NCBI RefSeq assembly: GCF_022664435.1 | Contig: NZ_JAKREU010000009.1 | Location: forward strand, 1-64,000 | Origin: Sphingomonas panni | Lineage (GTDB): Bacteria; Pseudomonadota; Alphaproteobacteria; Sphingomonadales; Sphingomonadaceae | Direction of reading: 5' to 3' | DNA length: 64,000 nt | In this document: piece after piece, positions 54,205-63,606 of the stretch | How positions within the stretch are numbered: the first letter of the stretch is position 1 | How the letters are laid out: each line of letters opens with the position of its first letter | Program-made: the position numbers and the translations under genes | Notes under the pieces: model-generated | The model's database searches: none | The model's input: only the letters and a program-made list of their open reading frames with translations | Told to the model about the DNA's origin: nothing

Positions 54205-54915
54205 ATGACCGACTCCCGCCCGCTCGCCTATCGTCACACCCCCGGTTCCGGCCCGACGATCCTGTTCCTGCCGGGCTATGCGTCCGACATGAGCGGGGCC
54301 AAGGCGCTGGCGATCGAGGCATGGGCGCGCGAGACGGGCCGGGCGTTCCTGCGGTTCGACTATGCCGGGTGCGGTGAAAGTCCGGGCGTGTTCGAGGAAC
54401 AGACGCTGGCCGGCTGGGTCGACGATGCGCTGGCGATGATCGATGATGCGATCGAAGGACCGGTGGTCCCGGTCGGATCGTCGATGGGCGGATGGATCGC
54501 GCTGCTTGCCGCCCGCGCCCGTCCCGAGCGGATCGCCGGGCTGGTCGGCATCGCGCCCGCGCCCGACTTCACCGACTGGGGGTTCACGCAGGCAGAGAAG
54601 ATGGCGCTGCTGACGCAAGGGCGGATCGAGCGGGCGTCACCCTATGCCGATACGCCGACCGTGTTCACCCGGGCCTTCTGGTCGTCGGGCGAGGCGAACC
54701 GGGTGATGCACAGCGAGCTGCCGGTCGACGTAGCCGTCCGGCTGGTGCAGGGACAGCGCGATGCCGATGTGCTGTGGGAGCGCACCGTCCACCTCGCCTC
54801 GCGTCTCCGTTCAGCCGATGTGCAGACTATCCTGGTCAAGGATGGCGATCATCGCCTGTCGCGCGAGAGCGACATCGCGCTGATCCTGCGCGCGATCGAG
54901 GATGTCCTGACCTGA
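54205..54915 (+). CDS. Alpha/beta hydrolase
   Basis: A 236-aa serine hydrolase of the short esterase/acylpeptide-like group: oxyanion region LFLPGYASDMSG, nucleophile Ser in PVGSSMGG, C-terminal His in KDGDHRLS and an Asp in GQRDADV. Its stop overlaps the TPR gene by one base (TGATG). Substrate unknown. Some relatives are palmitoyl-protein thioesterase-like. Confidence 0.85.
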   Translation: MTDSRPLAYRHTPGSGPTILFLPGYASDMSGAKALAIEAWARETGRAFLRFDYAGCGESPGVFEEQTLAGWVDDALAMIDDAIEGPVVPVGSSMGGWIALLAARARPERIAGLVGIAPAPDFTDWGFTQAEKMALLTQGRIERASPYADTPTVFTRAFWSSGEANRVMHSELPVDVAVRLVQGQRDADVLWERTVHLASRLRSADVQTILVKDGDHRLSRESDIALILRAIEDVLT

Positions 54916-55667
54916 TGCTGTCTCCGCTGCTGTTCCTTGCCCTTCAGGCTGCCGCCGGGCCGCAACTGCCCGCCGGGGCTACGCCCGAAGCCCGCTACGA
55001 CGCCTGCGTCGATGCGGCGACGACCGCGCCCGAACAGGCGGAGAAGATCGCAGGGCAGTGGCGGCTGGTCGGTGGCGGGTTCCTGGCGCGGCAATGCCTG
55101 GGCATGAGCTATGCGACGCGCCAGCGCTGGACCGCCGCCGCCGAGGCGTTCGAACAGGCCGCGCGCGAGGCGGAGGTGGCGAAGGATGCCCGTGCCGCCA
55201 ATTACTGGGCGCAGGCGGGCAATGCCCGGTTGGCCGATGGCGATACGATCGCAGCCGGCACCGCGCTGGACGCGGCACTGGCCAGCGGGACGCTGACCGG
55301 GCTGGCGCGGGGCGAGGCACAGCTTGACCGGGCGCGGGTCCGGGTTGCGGCTGGCGACCTGGCCGGGGCGCGCGGCGATCTCGACCGCGCGGTGAAGGAT
55401 GCGCCGGCCGACCCGCTGGTATGGCTGTTGTCGGCGACATTGGCGCGGCGGACGGGCGACCTGACCCGCGCGAAGGCGGACATTGCCGAAGCGCTGCGCC
55501 GGTCGCCCGACGACGCGTCGGTGCAGCTGGAAGCGGGCAATATCGCGGGGCTATCGGGAGACGGGAAGGGCGCCCGGGCCGCGTTCGAGGCGGTGCAGCG
55601 CATCGCTCCCGACAGTCCGCAGGCCAAGGCAGCCGACGCCGCGCTCGACACGCTGCCGCCCGCCTGA
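54915..55667 (+). CDS. Exported tetratricopeptide-repeat protein
   Basis: A 250-aa protein with a signal peptide (MLSPLLFLALQAAAG) and at least four TPR-like helical pairs (WTAAAEAFEQAAREAE, GDLAGARGDLDRAVKDAP, GDLTRAKADIAEALRRSP, GKGARAAFEAVQRIAP). Probably periplasmic scaffold. Translationally coupled to the alpha/beta hydrolase gene. Confidence 0.83.
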   Translation: MLSPLLFLALQAAAGPQLPAGATPEARYDACVDAATTAPEQAEKIAGQWRLVGGGFLARQCLGMSYATRQRWTAAAEAFEQAAREAEVAKDARAANYWAQAGNARLADGDTIAAGTALDAALASGTLTGLARGEAQLDRARVRVAAGDLAGARGDLDRAVKDAPADPLVWLLSATLARRTGDLTRAKADIAEALRRSPDDASVQLEAGNIAGLSGDGKGARAAFEAVQRIAPDSPQAKAADAALDTLPPA

Positions 55668-55728
55668 TGGCGGTTGCGACGCGCCCCTGCCGACCCGATA
55701 TGCCGGGTCGATCCATAGGGAGCCGTCG

Positions 55729-56148
55729 ATGACCCGTTATCTCCACACCATGATCCGGGTGACCGACCCGGACGCGACCATCGCCTTTTTCGACATGCTG
55801 GGCTTGAAGGAAGTCCGCCGCATGGAGAATGAGAAGGGGCGATTCACCCTGATCTTCCTCGCCGCGCCGGGGCAGGAAGGCGTCGCCGAAGTCGAGCTGA
55901 CCCATAATTGGGACGCCGAACCCTATAGCGGCGGGCGCAATTTCGGGCATCTGGCGTTCCGGGTCGATGACATCTACGCCACCTGCCAGACGCTGATGGA
56001 TGCGGGCGTTACGATCAACCGGCCGCCGCGCGACGGGCATATGGCGTTCGTGAAGACGCCCGATGGCATTTCGATCGAGCTGTTGCAGGACGGGTCGCTC
56101 GACCCTGCCGAACCCTGGGCCTCCATGCCGAACACGGGGACGTGGTGA
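55729..56148 (+). CDS. gloA: Lactoylglutathione lyase (glyoxalase I)
   Basis: A 139-aa VOC enzyme converting the methylglyoxal-glutathione adduct to S-lactoylglutathione. Metal ligands by pattern: His6 (YLHTMIRV), Glu of VAEVELTHN, His of FGHLAFRV, Glu of ISIELLQ. Overlaps gloB by one base, giving a complete glyoxalase operon. Confidence 0.93.
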   Translation: MTRYLHTMIRVTDPDATIAFFDMLGLKEVRRMENEKGRFTLIFLAAPGQEGVAEVELTHNWDAEPYSGGRNFGHLAFRVDDIYATCQTLMDAGVTINRPPRDGHMAFVKTPDGISIELLQDGSLDPAEPWASMPNTGTW

Positions 56149-56867
56149 TGGAGATCGTCCAGATCCCGGTGCTGTCCGACAACTATGCCTGGCTGCTGCA
56201 CGACGATGCGAGCGGCGAGACGGTGGCGGTCGATCCGGGTGCGGCGCAGCCGGTGCTGGACGCCGCCACCGCGCGGGGCTGGACGATCACCGCGATCTGG
56301 AACACGCACTGGCACCCCGATCATGTCGGCGGCAACGCCGCGATCAAGGCGGCGACCGGCGCCAAAGTGACCGGGCCGGAGGCGGAGCGCGGCAAGATCG
56401 CCGACATGGACAATGGCGTGGGCGAGGGAGCGATGCTGTCGGTCGGCGACGCGCAGGCGACCGTGTGGGCGGTGCCGGGGCATACTGCCGGCCATGTCGC
56501 GTTCCACTTCGCCGACGCCGCCGTGCTGTTCAGCGGCGACACGCTGTTCGCCATGGGCTGCGGCCGGTTGTTCGAAGGGACGGCGGCCGAGATGTACGGC
56601 AATATGCGGCGCTATGCCGAACTGCCCGCCGAGACGCGGGTCTATTGCGGGCACGAATATACGCTGTCGAACGGCCGCTATGCGCTCACCGCCGAGCCGG
56701 ACAATGCGGCGATCGTCGAGCGGATGGCGGCGGTCGAGGCGCTGCGCGCCAGGGGCGAGCCGACCGTGCCGACGACGATCGGCGCCGAGCTGGCGACCAA
56801 CCCGTTCCTGCGCAGCCGTTCGGCCGAGGAACTGGCCCGGCACCGTGCGGCCAAGGATATGTTCTGA
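56148..56867 (+). CDS. gloB: Hydroxyacylglutathione hydrolase (glyoxalase II)
   Basis: A 239-aa metallo-beta-lactamase-fold enzyme with THWHPDHVGGN (THxHxDH), VPGHTAGH, SGDTLFAMGCGR and a C-terminal glutathione-binding domain. Releases lactate and glutathione in the second glyoxalase step. ATG 56148 overlaps the gloA stop; the alternative upstream GTG codons add only two residues. Confidence 0.95.
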   Translation: MEIVQIPVLSDNYAWLLHDDASGETVAVDPGAAQPVLDAATARGWTITAIWNTHWHPDHVGGNAAIKAATGAKVTGPEAERGKIADMDNGVGEGAMLSVGDAQATVWAVPGHTAGHVAFHFADAAVLFSGDTLFAMGCGRLFEGTAAEMYGNMRRYAELPAETRVYCGHEYTLSNGRYALTAEPDNAAIVERMAAVEALRARGEPTVPTTIGAELATNPFLRSRSAEELARHRAAKDMF

Positions 56868-56887
56868 TCGAGTTGAGGAGAGGCACG

Positions 56888-57283
56888 ATGAAGCGAATGG
56901 CATGGACCGCGGCGCTGTTGCTGGGCGCATGTGCGACCCCGCAGCAACAGGCGGAAACGCAGGCGAAGGGCGACCGGGAGCTTGCCAAGATGCTGGAGGG
57001 GCGTGTGGCGGGCAAGCCCGAGAATTGCATCCCGACCGGCTTCGTCGACGGGCCGCAGGTGGTGGGCGATTCGCTGGTCTATCGCCAGACCGGCAAGCGG
57101 TTGTGGCGGACGCAGGTGCGCGACCGCTGTCCGTTCCTGCGTGACGACCAGATCGTGGTGTCGATCCTGTACGGGGCGCAGGTTTGCCGCAACGACCGCT
57201 TCCGGCTGGTCGATCGCGGGTCGCCGATCGCGTCGGCCGACTGCACGTTCGGGGAGTTCGTGCCGTATGACAAGGTGGGGTGA
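56888..57283 (+). CDS. Hypothetical lipoprotein
   Basis: A 131-aa protein with lipobox LLLGACATP, so probably a membrane-anchored lipoprotein. The mature part has Cys at PENCIPT, RDRCPFL, AQVCRND and SADCTFG, possibly two disulfides. GAGGAGAGG precedes the ATG, 20 bp after gloB, so it is likely in the same transcript. Function unknown. Confidence 0.8.
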   Translation: MKRMAWTAALLLGACATPQQQAETQAKGDRELAKMLEGRVAGKPENCIPTGFVDGPQVVGDSLVYRQTGKRLWRTQVRDRCPFLRDDQIVVSILYGAQVCRNDRFRLVDRGSPIASADCTFGEFVPYDKVG

Positions 57284-57305
57284 GGGGTAGCCTTTTCCCC
57301 CTCCC

Positions 57306-57450
57306 GTTTGGTTCGAGCTTGTCGAGAACCGAGTGCCACAAGCAACCCGTTCTCGACGGACGCTTCTCGACAAGCTCGAAGCTGCTCGAACCGCACGGGG
57401 TGGGAAGTTTCCCCGGTGAAACCCGTCCAGTTCGAGCCTGTCGAGAACCG
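57306..57450. repeat. Family D repeats (TTCGAGCTTGTCGAGAA type)
   Basis: Four units in both orientations (GTTCGAGCTTGTCGAGAACC, TTCTCGACAAGCTCGAA, GTTCGAGCCTGTCGAGAACC and partial). Sits between the convergent lipoprotein and hslU genes; the hairpins likely end both transcripts. Confidence 0.75.
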
Positions 57451-57451
57451 C

Positions 57452-58747
57452 TTACAGCACGTAGCGGCTGAGGTCGGTATTCCGGGCGATGCTCGCCAGT
57501 TGCTTCTCCACATAGGGCGCGTCGATCGTCACCGCTTGCCCTGCGCGGTCCTCGGCGTCGAAGCTGACTTCCTCCAGCAGCTTTTCCATGACCGTCTGCA
57601 GGCGGCGGGCGCCGATATTCTCGACCTCGGCATTCACCTCCGCCGCGATGCGGGCGATGGCGGCGATGCCGTCTTCGGTGAAGGTGACCTCGACCGATTC
57701 GGTGCCGAGCAGCGCGCGATACTGGGCGGGCAGCGACGCCTTGGTATCCGACAGGATCGCGATGAAATCGGCTTCGGTCAGCCCCTCCAGCTCGACCCGG
57801 ATCGGCAGGCGGCCCTGTAGTTCGGGCAGCAGGTCGCTGGGCTTGGCGACATGGAACGCGCCGCTGGCGATGAAGAGGACATGGTCGGTCTTCATCGGAC
57901 CATATTTCGTCGCGACGGTCGTTCCCTCGATCAGCGGCAGCAGGTCGCGCTGCACGCCTTCGCGGCTGACGCTACCGCCGCGCACGTCGCTGACCGCGAT
58001 CTTGTCGATCTCGTCGAGGAAGACGATGCCGTTCGCCTCGGCATCGGCCAGCGCGGCACGGCTGACCTCGTCCTGGTCGAGGCGCTTGTCGGCCTCTTCC
58101 TCGACCAGCTTGTCCCACGCGGCGCGGACGGTCAGCTTGCGGCGCTTCTGCTGCCCGCCGCCGAATGCCTTGCCCATCATCGCCGACAGGTCGAGCATCT
58201 GCGGCTGCGCGCCGGGGATTTCGAACGGCATCTGCGGGGCGGCGTCCAACTCGATCTCGATTTCCTTGTCGTCCATATGGCCGTCGTGGAAGCGCTGGCG
58301 GAAGGCTTCGCGGGTCGCTTCGCTGGCGCCCTTGCCGGTCAGCGCGTCGAGCAGGCGGGCCATCGCCGCCTCCTCCGCCTTGTCCTTCACCGCGACGCGG
58401 CGGCGTTCGCGCTCCAGCCGGATCGCTTCCTCGACCAGGTCGCGGGCGATCTGTTCGACGTCGCGGCCGACATAGCCGACCTCGGTGAACTTGGTCGCCT
58501 CGACCTTCACGAAGGGCGCGTCGGCGAGGCGTGCGAGGCGGCGGCTGATCTCGGTCTTGCCGCAGCCGGTCGGCCCGATCATCAGGATGTTCTTCGGGGA
58601 AACCTCGTCGCGCAGGTCGGGGCTAAGCTGCTGGCGCCGCCAGCGGTTGCGGAGCGCCACGGCGACGGCGCGCTTGGCGTCCTGCTGGCCGATGATGTGC
58701 GCGTCCAATGCGGCGACGATCGCCTTCGGAGTCAGATTGTCTTGCAT
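57452..58747 (-). CDS. hslU: HslU ATPase of the HslVU protease
   Basis: A 431-aa AAA+ unfoldase. Features: [28 protein letters not shown], Walker [21 protein letters not shown] pore region, Walker [10 protein letters not shown], sensor [25 protein letters not shown], and a C-terminal tail ending LSRYVL, which inserts into HslV. ATG 58747 matches the family start. 10 bp separate it from hslV upstream. Confidence 0.97.
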   Translation of the reverse strand: MQDNLTPKAIVAALDAHIIGQQDAKRAVAVALRNRWRRQQLSPDLRDEVSPKNILMIGPTGCGKTEISRRLARLADAPFVKVEATKFTEVGYVGRDVEQIARDLVEEAIRLERERRRVAVKDKAEEAAMARLLDALTGKGASEATREAFRQRFHDGHMDDKEIEIELDAAPQMPFEIPGAQPQMLDLSAMMGKAFGGGQQKRRKLTVRAAWDKLVEEEADKRLDQDEVSRAALADAEANGIVFLDEIDKIAVSDVRGGSVSREGVQRDLLPLIEGTTVATKYGPMKTDHVLFIASGAFHVAKPSDLLPELQGRLPIRVELEGLTEADFIAILSDTKASLPAQYRALLGTESVEVTFTEDGIAAIARIAAEVNAEVENIGARRLQTVMEKLLEEVSFDAEDRAGQAVTIDAPYVEKQLASIARNTDLSRYVL

Positions 58748-58757
58748 GGAATGTCCG

Positions 58758-59309
58758 TCAGTTCGCGCTGTCGAGCGCTTCGAGGGTGACGCGATCGTTG
58801 GTGTAGACGCAGAGTTCGGCGGCGATGGCGAGCGCCTTGCGCGCGACCTTTTCGGCGTCGCCTTCATAGTCGGAGAGGGCGCGGGCGGCAGCGAGGGCGA
58901 AATTGCCGCCCGATCCGATCGCGGCGATGCCTGCTTCGGGTTCGAGCACGTCGCCATTACCGGTGACGACCAACGTCACGTCCTTGTCGGCGACGATCAG
59001 CATCGCCTCCAGATTGCGGAGGAACTTGTCGGTGCGCCAGTCCTTGGCCAGTTCGACGGCGGCGCGCAGCAGCTGGCCCTGATGGCGCTCCAGCTTGGCC
59101 TCCAGCCGTTCGAACAGGGTGAAGGCGTCGGCGGTGGCGCCGGCGAACCCGGCGATTACCTTGCCATCGCCCAGCGGGCGGACCTTGCGCGCATTGGGTT
59201 TCATGACCGTCTGCCCGGCCGAAACCTGCCCATCTCCCGCGATCACCACACGACCGCCGCGACGCACGGATACAATCGTGGTGCCGTGCCACACCGTCTC
59301 TTTGCTCAT
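58758..59309 (-). CDS. hslV: HslV peptidase of the HslVU protease
   Basis: A 183-aa N-terminal-threonine peptidase. The mature enzyme starts at Thr in [29 protein letters not shown] and [15 protein letters not shown] are conserved. ATG 59309 chosen by family; the upstream frame is repeat DNA. First gene of the hslVU operon. Confidence 0.97.
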   Translation of the reverse strand: MSKETVWHGTTIVSVRRGGRVVIAGDGQVSAGQTVMKPNARKVRPLGDGKVIAGFAGATADAFTLFERLEAKLERHQGQLLRAAVELAKDWRTDKFLRNLEAMLIVADKDVTLVVTGNGDVLEPEAGIAAIGSGGNFALAAARALSDYEGDAEKVARKALAIAAELCVYTNDRVTLEALDSAN

Positions 59310-59346
59310 GGGCGCGGATATGGGGAGGGGTAAGGGCGGCGCAAGG

Positions 59347-59478
59347 TCCTCCCCGGAACGGGGAGGGGGACCAGCGAAGCTGGTGGAGGGGGTGGGCCTC
59401 GCAGCACGACGGTTCCGTATGTGGATGCCCCCCTCCACCATGCTTCGCATGGTCCCCCTCCCCGTGCCGGGGAGGAGC
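59347..59478. repeat. Family C palindromic repeat
   Basis: CTCCCCGGAACGGGGAGGGG...and mirrored CCATGCTTCGCATGGTCCCCCTC, second copy of the repeat at 8648. Lies between the holin gene end and hslV start. Confidence 0.78.
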
Positions 59479-59480
59479 TT

Positions 59481-59897
59481 TTACTTTTCCACCCCCTTGG
59501 CCTTGCCCCAGGCGCGGGCGGCGGTGTAGCCGAGATAGCCGGTGCCGAAGAGGGCGTAGAGTTCCTCCGGGATGCCGCGCAGGTACGCGGTCATGCCGCG
59601 CGCGATGCCGGCGGCCATGTCGGGCTGTACCGCCGAGATCAGCCCCATCGGGATCGCCCAGAGCAGCAGCGCGTACATGACGTAGAGGAAGCCGGGCCTT
59701 GCGCGCGAGGTCCAGGGGTCGGTCGACTGCGCCTCCGCGACGATTGCCGATAATTGCGCCTTTACCCGGTCGAGATCGGCGGCGGATTCGAGCTTCAGCA
59801 GTTCCAGCTTGGCCGCATCGCGGGCCTTGGGATCGGGGATCAGCTTGTCGAGCAGCGCCGCGATCGGCGCGATCAGGGTGTTGAGCATCTTGTTCAT
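59481..59897 (-). CDS. Holin-family protein
   Basis: A 138-aa protein resembling the 3-TM phage/gene-transfer-agent holins: N-terminal amphipathic segment (LIAPIAALLDKLIPDP, with KARDAAKLELLKLE coiled region), then PWTSRARPGFLYVMYALLLWAIP followed by a hydrophobic helix. Start taken at 59897; longer forms exist. It lies 32 bp downstream of a GH108 muramidase gene on the same strand, forming a lysis pair. Confidence 0.72.
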   Translation of the reverse strand: MNKMLNTLIAPIAALLDKLIPDPKARDAAKLELLKLESAADLDRVKAQLSAIVAEAQSTDPWTSRARPGFLYVMYALLLWAIPMGLISAVQPDMAAGIARGMTAYLRGIPEELYALFGTGYLGYTAARAWGKAKGVEK

Positions 59898-59929
59898 CCT
59901 GTCGTGGAAGTTGGCGAAGGTTGGGCGAA

Positions 59930-60469
59930 TCAACCGATGCGCTGCGCCAGCCAGCCGTAGAGAAAGGCTTCGTTGGCGGGGCGGGTTTCGGCGAGGTGGA
60001 GATAGCGTTCGCCTTGCAAGGCATTGATCGCCTTGACCAAAACCGCTTCTGCCGAAGGGCCGCGCGTGGCGAGCAGCGTATCGAGCGCGTGCAGCGTCCG
60101 GGCGCCGATGTTGGCGTCGACCGCGAGATCGCCCCAGTCGCGCTGCTGGCGGTTGAGGGCGTTGAGGACGCGCTGGAGAAAGGTCGCGGCGATGGCCGGC
60201 CCCATGTTGACGCCGGTGTCGAACAGTTCGGCGGCAAGCAGCGGCGCACGGGTCGCCACGCGGTCGAAATTCGGGACCTGCCAGTAGCGGCGGCGATAGA
60301 TGCGCGCGGCGAGCGGGCGCGGCAGGTCGCGGATGGTGCCGGTGTAACCTTCGGCGCGGGCGACAGCCTGCGTGATGCCGAAGCGGGTCGGTCCGCCGCG
60401 GTCGGCGGGGTGATCGACATAGCCGCCTTCACGGTCGATCACGTCTTCGACGAGTTGGGTTGCGTCCAT
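59930..60469 (-). CDS. GH108-type N-acetylmuramidase (endolysin-like)
   Basis: A 179-aa lysozyme of glycoside hydrolase family 108: catalytic Glu14 in DREGGYVDHPADRGGPTRFGIT, then IYRRRYWQVP and ELFDTGVNMGP, and a C-terminal peptidoglycan-binding-like segment (VDANIGARTLHALD). No signal peptide is seen, so export would depend on the neighbouring holin. Typical of prophage or gene transfer agent lysis modules; no other phage gene is in the window. Confidence 0.85.
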   Translation of the reverse strand: MDATQLVEDVIDREGGYVDHPADRGGPTRFGITQAVARAEGYTGTIRDLPRPLAARIYRRRYWQVPNFDRVATRAPLLAAELFDTGVNMGPAIAATFLQRVLNALNRQQRDWGDLAVDANIGARTLHALDTLLATRGPSAEAVLVKAINALQGERYLHLAETRPANEAFLYGWLAQRIG

Positions 60470-60547
60470 TTCTACCTCCTGCTGGAGGGAGAACGTAACC
60501 AGAACGGTTCGTTGTAGGAAAGTTGGATTGTGCGGCCGTCAGGCCGT

Positions 60548-60641
60548 GCGATCCAACTCCCGCGTCGGCGGGGGCGCGGGGTTTTGGTGGCGACGGCTGC
60601 GTTCGTGGCTCTGGACCCCCGCCTGCGCGGGGGGACGGGTG
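60548..60641. repeat. Family B repeat pair
   Basis: ATCCAACTCCCGCGTCGGCGG and GGACCCCCGCCTGCGCGGGGGG units in the 356-bp gap between the GH108 and GH51 genes. Confidence 0.6.
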
Positions 60642-60662
60642 GAGGGCTTCACCATTTCCGTT

Positions 60663-60776
60663 TGGTTCGAGCAGCTTCGAGCTTGTCGAGAAGCGGCAGT
60701 CGAGAACTCGGTGTTTGGGGCGGGGCCTTCTCGACTTCGGTTCTCGACAGGCTCGAACCTGCGCTCGAAGCGAACG
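60663..60776. repeat. Family D repeats
   Basis: TTCGAGCTTGTCGAGAAGC, TTCTCGACTTCGGTTCTCGACAGGCTCGAA and part-units, second cluster of the repeat at 57306. With the family B pair it fills most of the 60470-60825 gap; nothing else is seen there. Confidence 0.7.
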
Positions 60777-60825
60777 GGTTGTGGGGAGGGGAAGGGGGGC
60801 GACGTTACGCCGCCCCCCTTCCGGG

Positions 60826-62439
60826 TCACTTGAGGTCGAGCATCACCACCGACTTGGCCGGCAGCGTCACCGACAGCGTGCCGTTGGCCAACTGCGCGCC
60901 GGTGAACGCCGCCGGGGCGATCGCGTTCGGATTGTCGAAGTCGTTGTGCGCGTTCATCGTCGGGGCGGTGAGGACCCGGCCGGTGATGGTCGTGCCGGCC
61001 ACGCCGGTCAGCGCGACGTTGATCGGGGTCGCCCGGTTCGGATCGGCGTTCGACAAGGCGATATGCACCGCGCCGTCCTTGCCGCGCACGGCCGAGGCCG
61101 ACACCGCCGGGATCGCCCATTTGTCGCGCGAATAATAGGGGCTGTCGATCGTGATCGGCAGGACCGTGCCGTCCATGAACGGCTTGTACATTTCGAACAC
61201 GTGATAGGTCGGCGTCAGGACCATCTTCGGCCCGTCGGTCAGGATCATCGCCTGCAGCACGTTCACCATCTGGGCGATGGCGGTCATCTTCACCCGGTCG
61301 GCATGTTTGGCGAAGATGTTCAGGTTGATCGCGGCGACCAGCGCGTCGCGCAGCGTGTTCTGCTGGCGCAGGAAGCCCGGCGTCGTACCCGGATCCTGCC
61401 CGTACCAGGTGCCCCATTCGTCGACGGCCAGCCACACCCGCTTCTGCGGATCATATTTGTCCATGATCGCGCTGTGCTTGGCGATCAGTTCGTCCATCTT
61501 CCACGTCAGCCCGAGCGTTTCGGCCCATGCCGATTCGTCGAACTCGGTCGGCGACGCCTTGGGCGCCCAGCCGCCGGGGACGGTGTAGTAATGGAGCGAG
61601 ACGGCATCGATGTGCCGCATCGCTTCGCGCATCATCACCTCGGTCCAGTTATAGTCGTCGGAATTGGCGCCCGACGCGATCTTCAGCACGCGGCTGCCCT
61701 CGGGCGACTTGATGAAGGTCGCGAAGCGCTTCGTTTCGTCGGCACCATATTCGGGGCGCATGTTGCCGCCACAGCCCCAGAGTTCGTTGCCGATGCCGAA
61801 ATAGGGGACCTTCCACGGTTCCTTGCGGCCATTGCGGGCGCGTTCGTCGGCCAGCGTGCCGGCGCGCTGGGTCATATATTCGACCCACTCGGCCATTTCG
61901 CGAGCCGAACCGTTGCCGACATTGCCCGAGATATAGGCTTCGGCGCCGACCTGTTCGGTCAGGTCCATGAATTCGTGCGTGCCGACGGCATTGTCCTCGG
62001 TCACGCCGCCCCAGTTGGTGTTGATCTTGACCGGGCGCTTGGCCTTCGGCCCGATCCCCTCGCGCCAGTGATATTCGTCGGCGAAGCAGCCGCCGGGCCA
62101 GCGGATGACCGGCACGCCAAGGCGCTTCAGCGCGGCGACGACGTCGTTGCGGAAGCCGCGCGTGTTGGGAATGCGGCGGTCGTTGCCGACCCACAGGCCG
62201 CCATAGATGCCGTTGCCGAGATGTTCGGCGAACTGGGTGAAGATGCGCCGGTCATAGGTGGGGCCGGCCTGATCGCCGCGAATGGCGATCCGTGCGGGCT
62301 GACCCGGCTGCGGCGTCGGGGCCGGCGGTGGCGTCGTCTGGGCGGCGGCGGTCGCCGCGATCAGCAGCGATGCGGTGCCGAGCGCAAAGGCGCGCGCCCG
62401 CTGGCGCAGCTTGTGGCGCATGGTGGTCCGGCCGGTCAT
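60826..62439 (-). CDS. Exported GH51 alpha-L-arabinofuranosidase
   Basis: A 537-aa enzyme with signal peptide (RARAFALGTASLLIAATAAAQ), TIM barrel with acid/base Glu in YFGIGNELWGCGGNM and nucleophile Glu in WLAVDEWGTWYG, and a C-terminal beta-sandwich (from about 445). Releases arabinose from arabinan or arabinoxylan. ATG 62439 with AGGGGGGATT upstream. Together with GH43 and GH5 in the window, it points to plant cell-wall use. Confidence 0.93.
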   Translation of the reverse strand: MTGRTTMRHKLRQRARAFALGTASLLIAATAAAQTTPPPAPTPQPGQPARIAIRGDQAGPTYDRRIFTQFAEHLGNGIYGGLWVGNDRRIPNTRGFRNDVVAALKRLGVPVIRWPGGCFADEYHWREGIGPKAKRPVKINTNWGGVTEDNAVGTHEFMDLTEQVGAEAYISGNVGNGSAREMAEWVEYMTQRAGTLADERARNGRKEPWKVPYFGIGNELWGCGGNMRPEYGADETKRFATFIKSPEGSRVLKIASGANSDDYNWTEVMMREAMRHIDAVSLHYYTVPGGWAPKASPTEFDESAWAETLGLTWKMDELIAKHSAIMDKYDPQKRVWLAVDEWGTWYGQDPGTTPGFLRQQNTLRDALVAAINLNIFAKHADRVKMTAIAQMVNVLQAMILTDGPKMVLTPTYHVFEMYKPFMDGTVLPITIDSPYYSRDKWAIPAVSASAVRGKDGAVHIALSNADPNRATPINVALTGVAGTTITGRVLTAPTMNAHNDFDNPNAIAPAAFTGAQLANGTLSVTLPAKSVVMLDLK

Positions 62440-62589
62440 GGGATCAATCCCCCCTATGTCAGTTTTTGTCTGACTAATGCGTAGCGGCAGCGCGGGGCGC
62501 GATCAAGTGCCGATCGGGACGCTTTGCAGCCGGGAGCGGTCGGGGTAAGAGAGGGCGTTCCCTCCACTTTATCGACAGGTCCTGATCTT

Positions 62590-63492
62590 TTGACGTCTTC
62601 CCCCCAGTCGTGCGGCCTTGTCGCGATCCTTGGTGCCCCGAATGCGGGCAAGTCGACATTGGTCAATGCGCTGGTCGGGCAAAAGGTCGCGATCACCAGT
62701 CCGAAGGCGCAGACGACGCGCACCCGGTTGATGGGCATCGCGATCGAGGGCGATACCCAGCTGCTGCTGGTCGATACGCCGGGCATCTTCGAACCGAAGC
62801 GGCGGCTGGACCGCGCGATGGTGTCGGCGGCATGGGAAGGCACGGCGGGGGCCGATGCGATCGCGGTGGTGGTCGACGGCAAGGGCGGGATCGGGCCGAA
62901 GGTCCGCGCGATCGTCGAGCCGCTGGCCGGCCGGAAAGAGCCGAAGCTGCTGATCCTGAACAAGGTCGATATCGCCGACAAGCCGCGTCTGCTCGACCAT
63001 GCCGCGCGGCTGCACGAGATGGCGGCGTTCGAGGAAACCTTCTTCGTCAGCGCGCAGACCGGCGACGGCCTTGCAGAAATGAAGGCGGCGCTGGCCAAGC
63101 GGATGCCCGAGGGGCCGTGGCATTTCCCCGAGGACCAGGTGAGCGACGCCACCGACCGGATGCTGGCGGCCGAAGTGACTCGCGAACAGCTGTACCACCA
63201 GCTGCACGAGGAACTGCCCTATGCCAGCGCGGTCGATACCGAACGCTATCTGGAGCGTGAGGACGGATCGGTCGAGATCCACCAGCAAATCTATGTCGCG
63301 CGCGACACGCAGCGCGCGATCGTGCTGGGCAAGGGCGGGCAGCGGATCAAGGAAATCGGCGCGACCGCGCGCAAGGAATTGCAGGAATTGCTGGGCGTGC
63401 GCGTCCACCTGTACCTGCATGTGAAGGTCAAGCCGAACTGGGAAGAGGACCGGATGCTGTACCGGGATATCGGGCTGGACTGGGTGGAGTAG
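62590..63492 (+). CDS. era: GTPase Era
   Basis: A 300-aa essential GTPase in 16S rRNA maturation. G1 GAPNAGKST, G2 TTRTRL, G3 DTPGIF, G4 NKVD; C-terminal KH domain with GKGGQRIKEIG. I choose TTG 62590 (product starting TSSPQSCGLVAILG) by family length; an ATG/GTG-type start at 62524 would add 22 poorly coding residues. rnc and recO, usual neighbours, are absent. Confidence 0.94.
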   Translation: MTSSPQSCGLVAILGAPNAGKSTLVNALVGQKVAITSPKAQTTRTRLMGIAIEGDTQLLLVDTPGIFEPKRRLDRAMVSAAWEGTAGADAIAVVVDGKGGIGPKVRAIVEPLAGRKEPKLLILNKVDIADKPRLLDHAARLHEMAAFEETFFVSAQTGDGLAEMKAALAKRMPEGPWHFPEDQVSDATDRMLAAEVTREQLYHQLHEELPYASAVDTERYLEREDGSVEIHQQIYVARDTQRAIVLGKGGQRIKEIGATARKELQELLGVRVHLYLHVKVKPNWEEDRMLYRDIGLDWVE

Positions 63493-63504
63493 TTTCGCAC
63501 GTGA

Positions 63505-63593
63505 CGTCACCCCGGGCTTGACCCGGGGTCCCGCTTCTTCTTCTTCTCGACCGCAGGTAGGAAGCGGGACCCCGGGTCAAGCCCGGGGTGACG
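63505..63593. repeat. Family A inverted repeat pair
   Basis: GTCACCCCGGGCTTGACCC and GGGTCAAGCCCGGGGTGAC, perfect inverse units around a TTC-rich loop between convergent era and the TonB receptor gene. Confidence 0.85.
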
Positions 63594-63606
63594 ATGAGAG
63601 GGAAGC

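Noticed and set aside
63503..63600. Integration (att) site or phage end near era
   Set aside because: The sequence is a family A repeat pair that also occurs elsewhere in the window.
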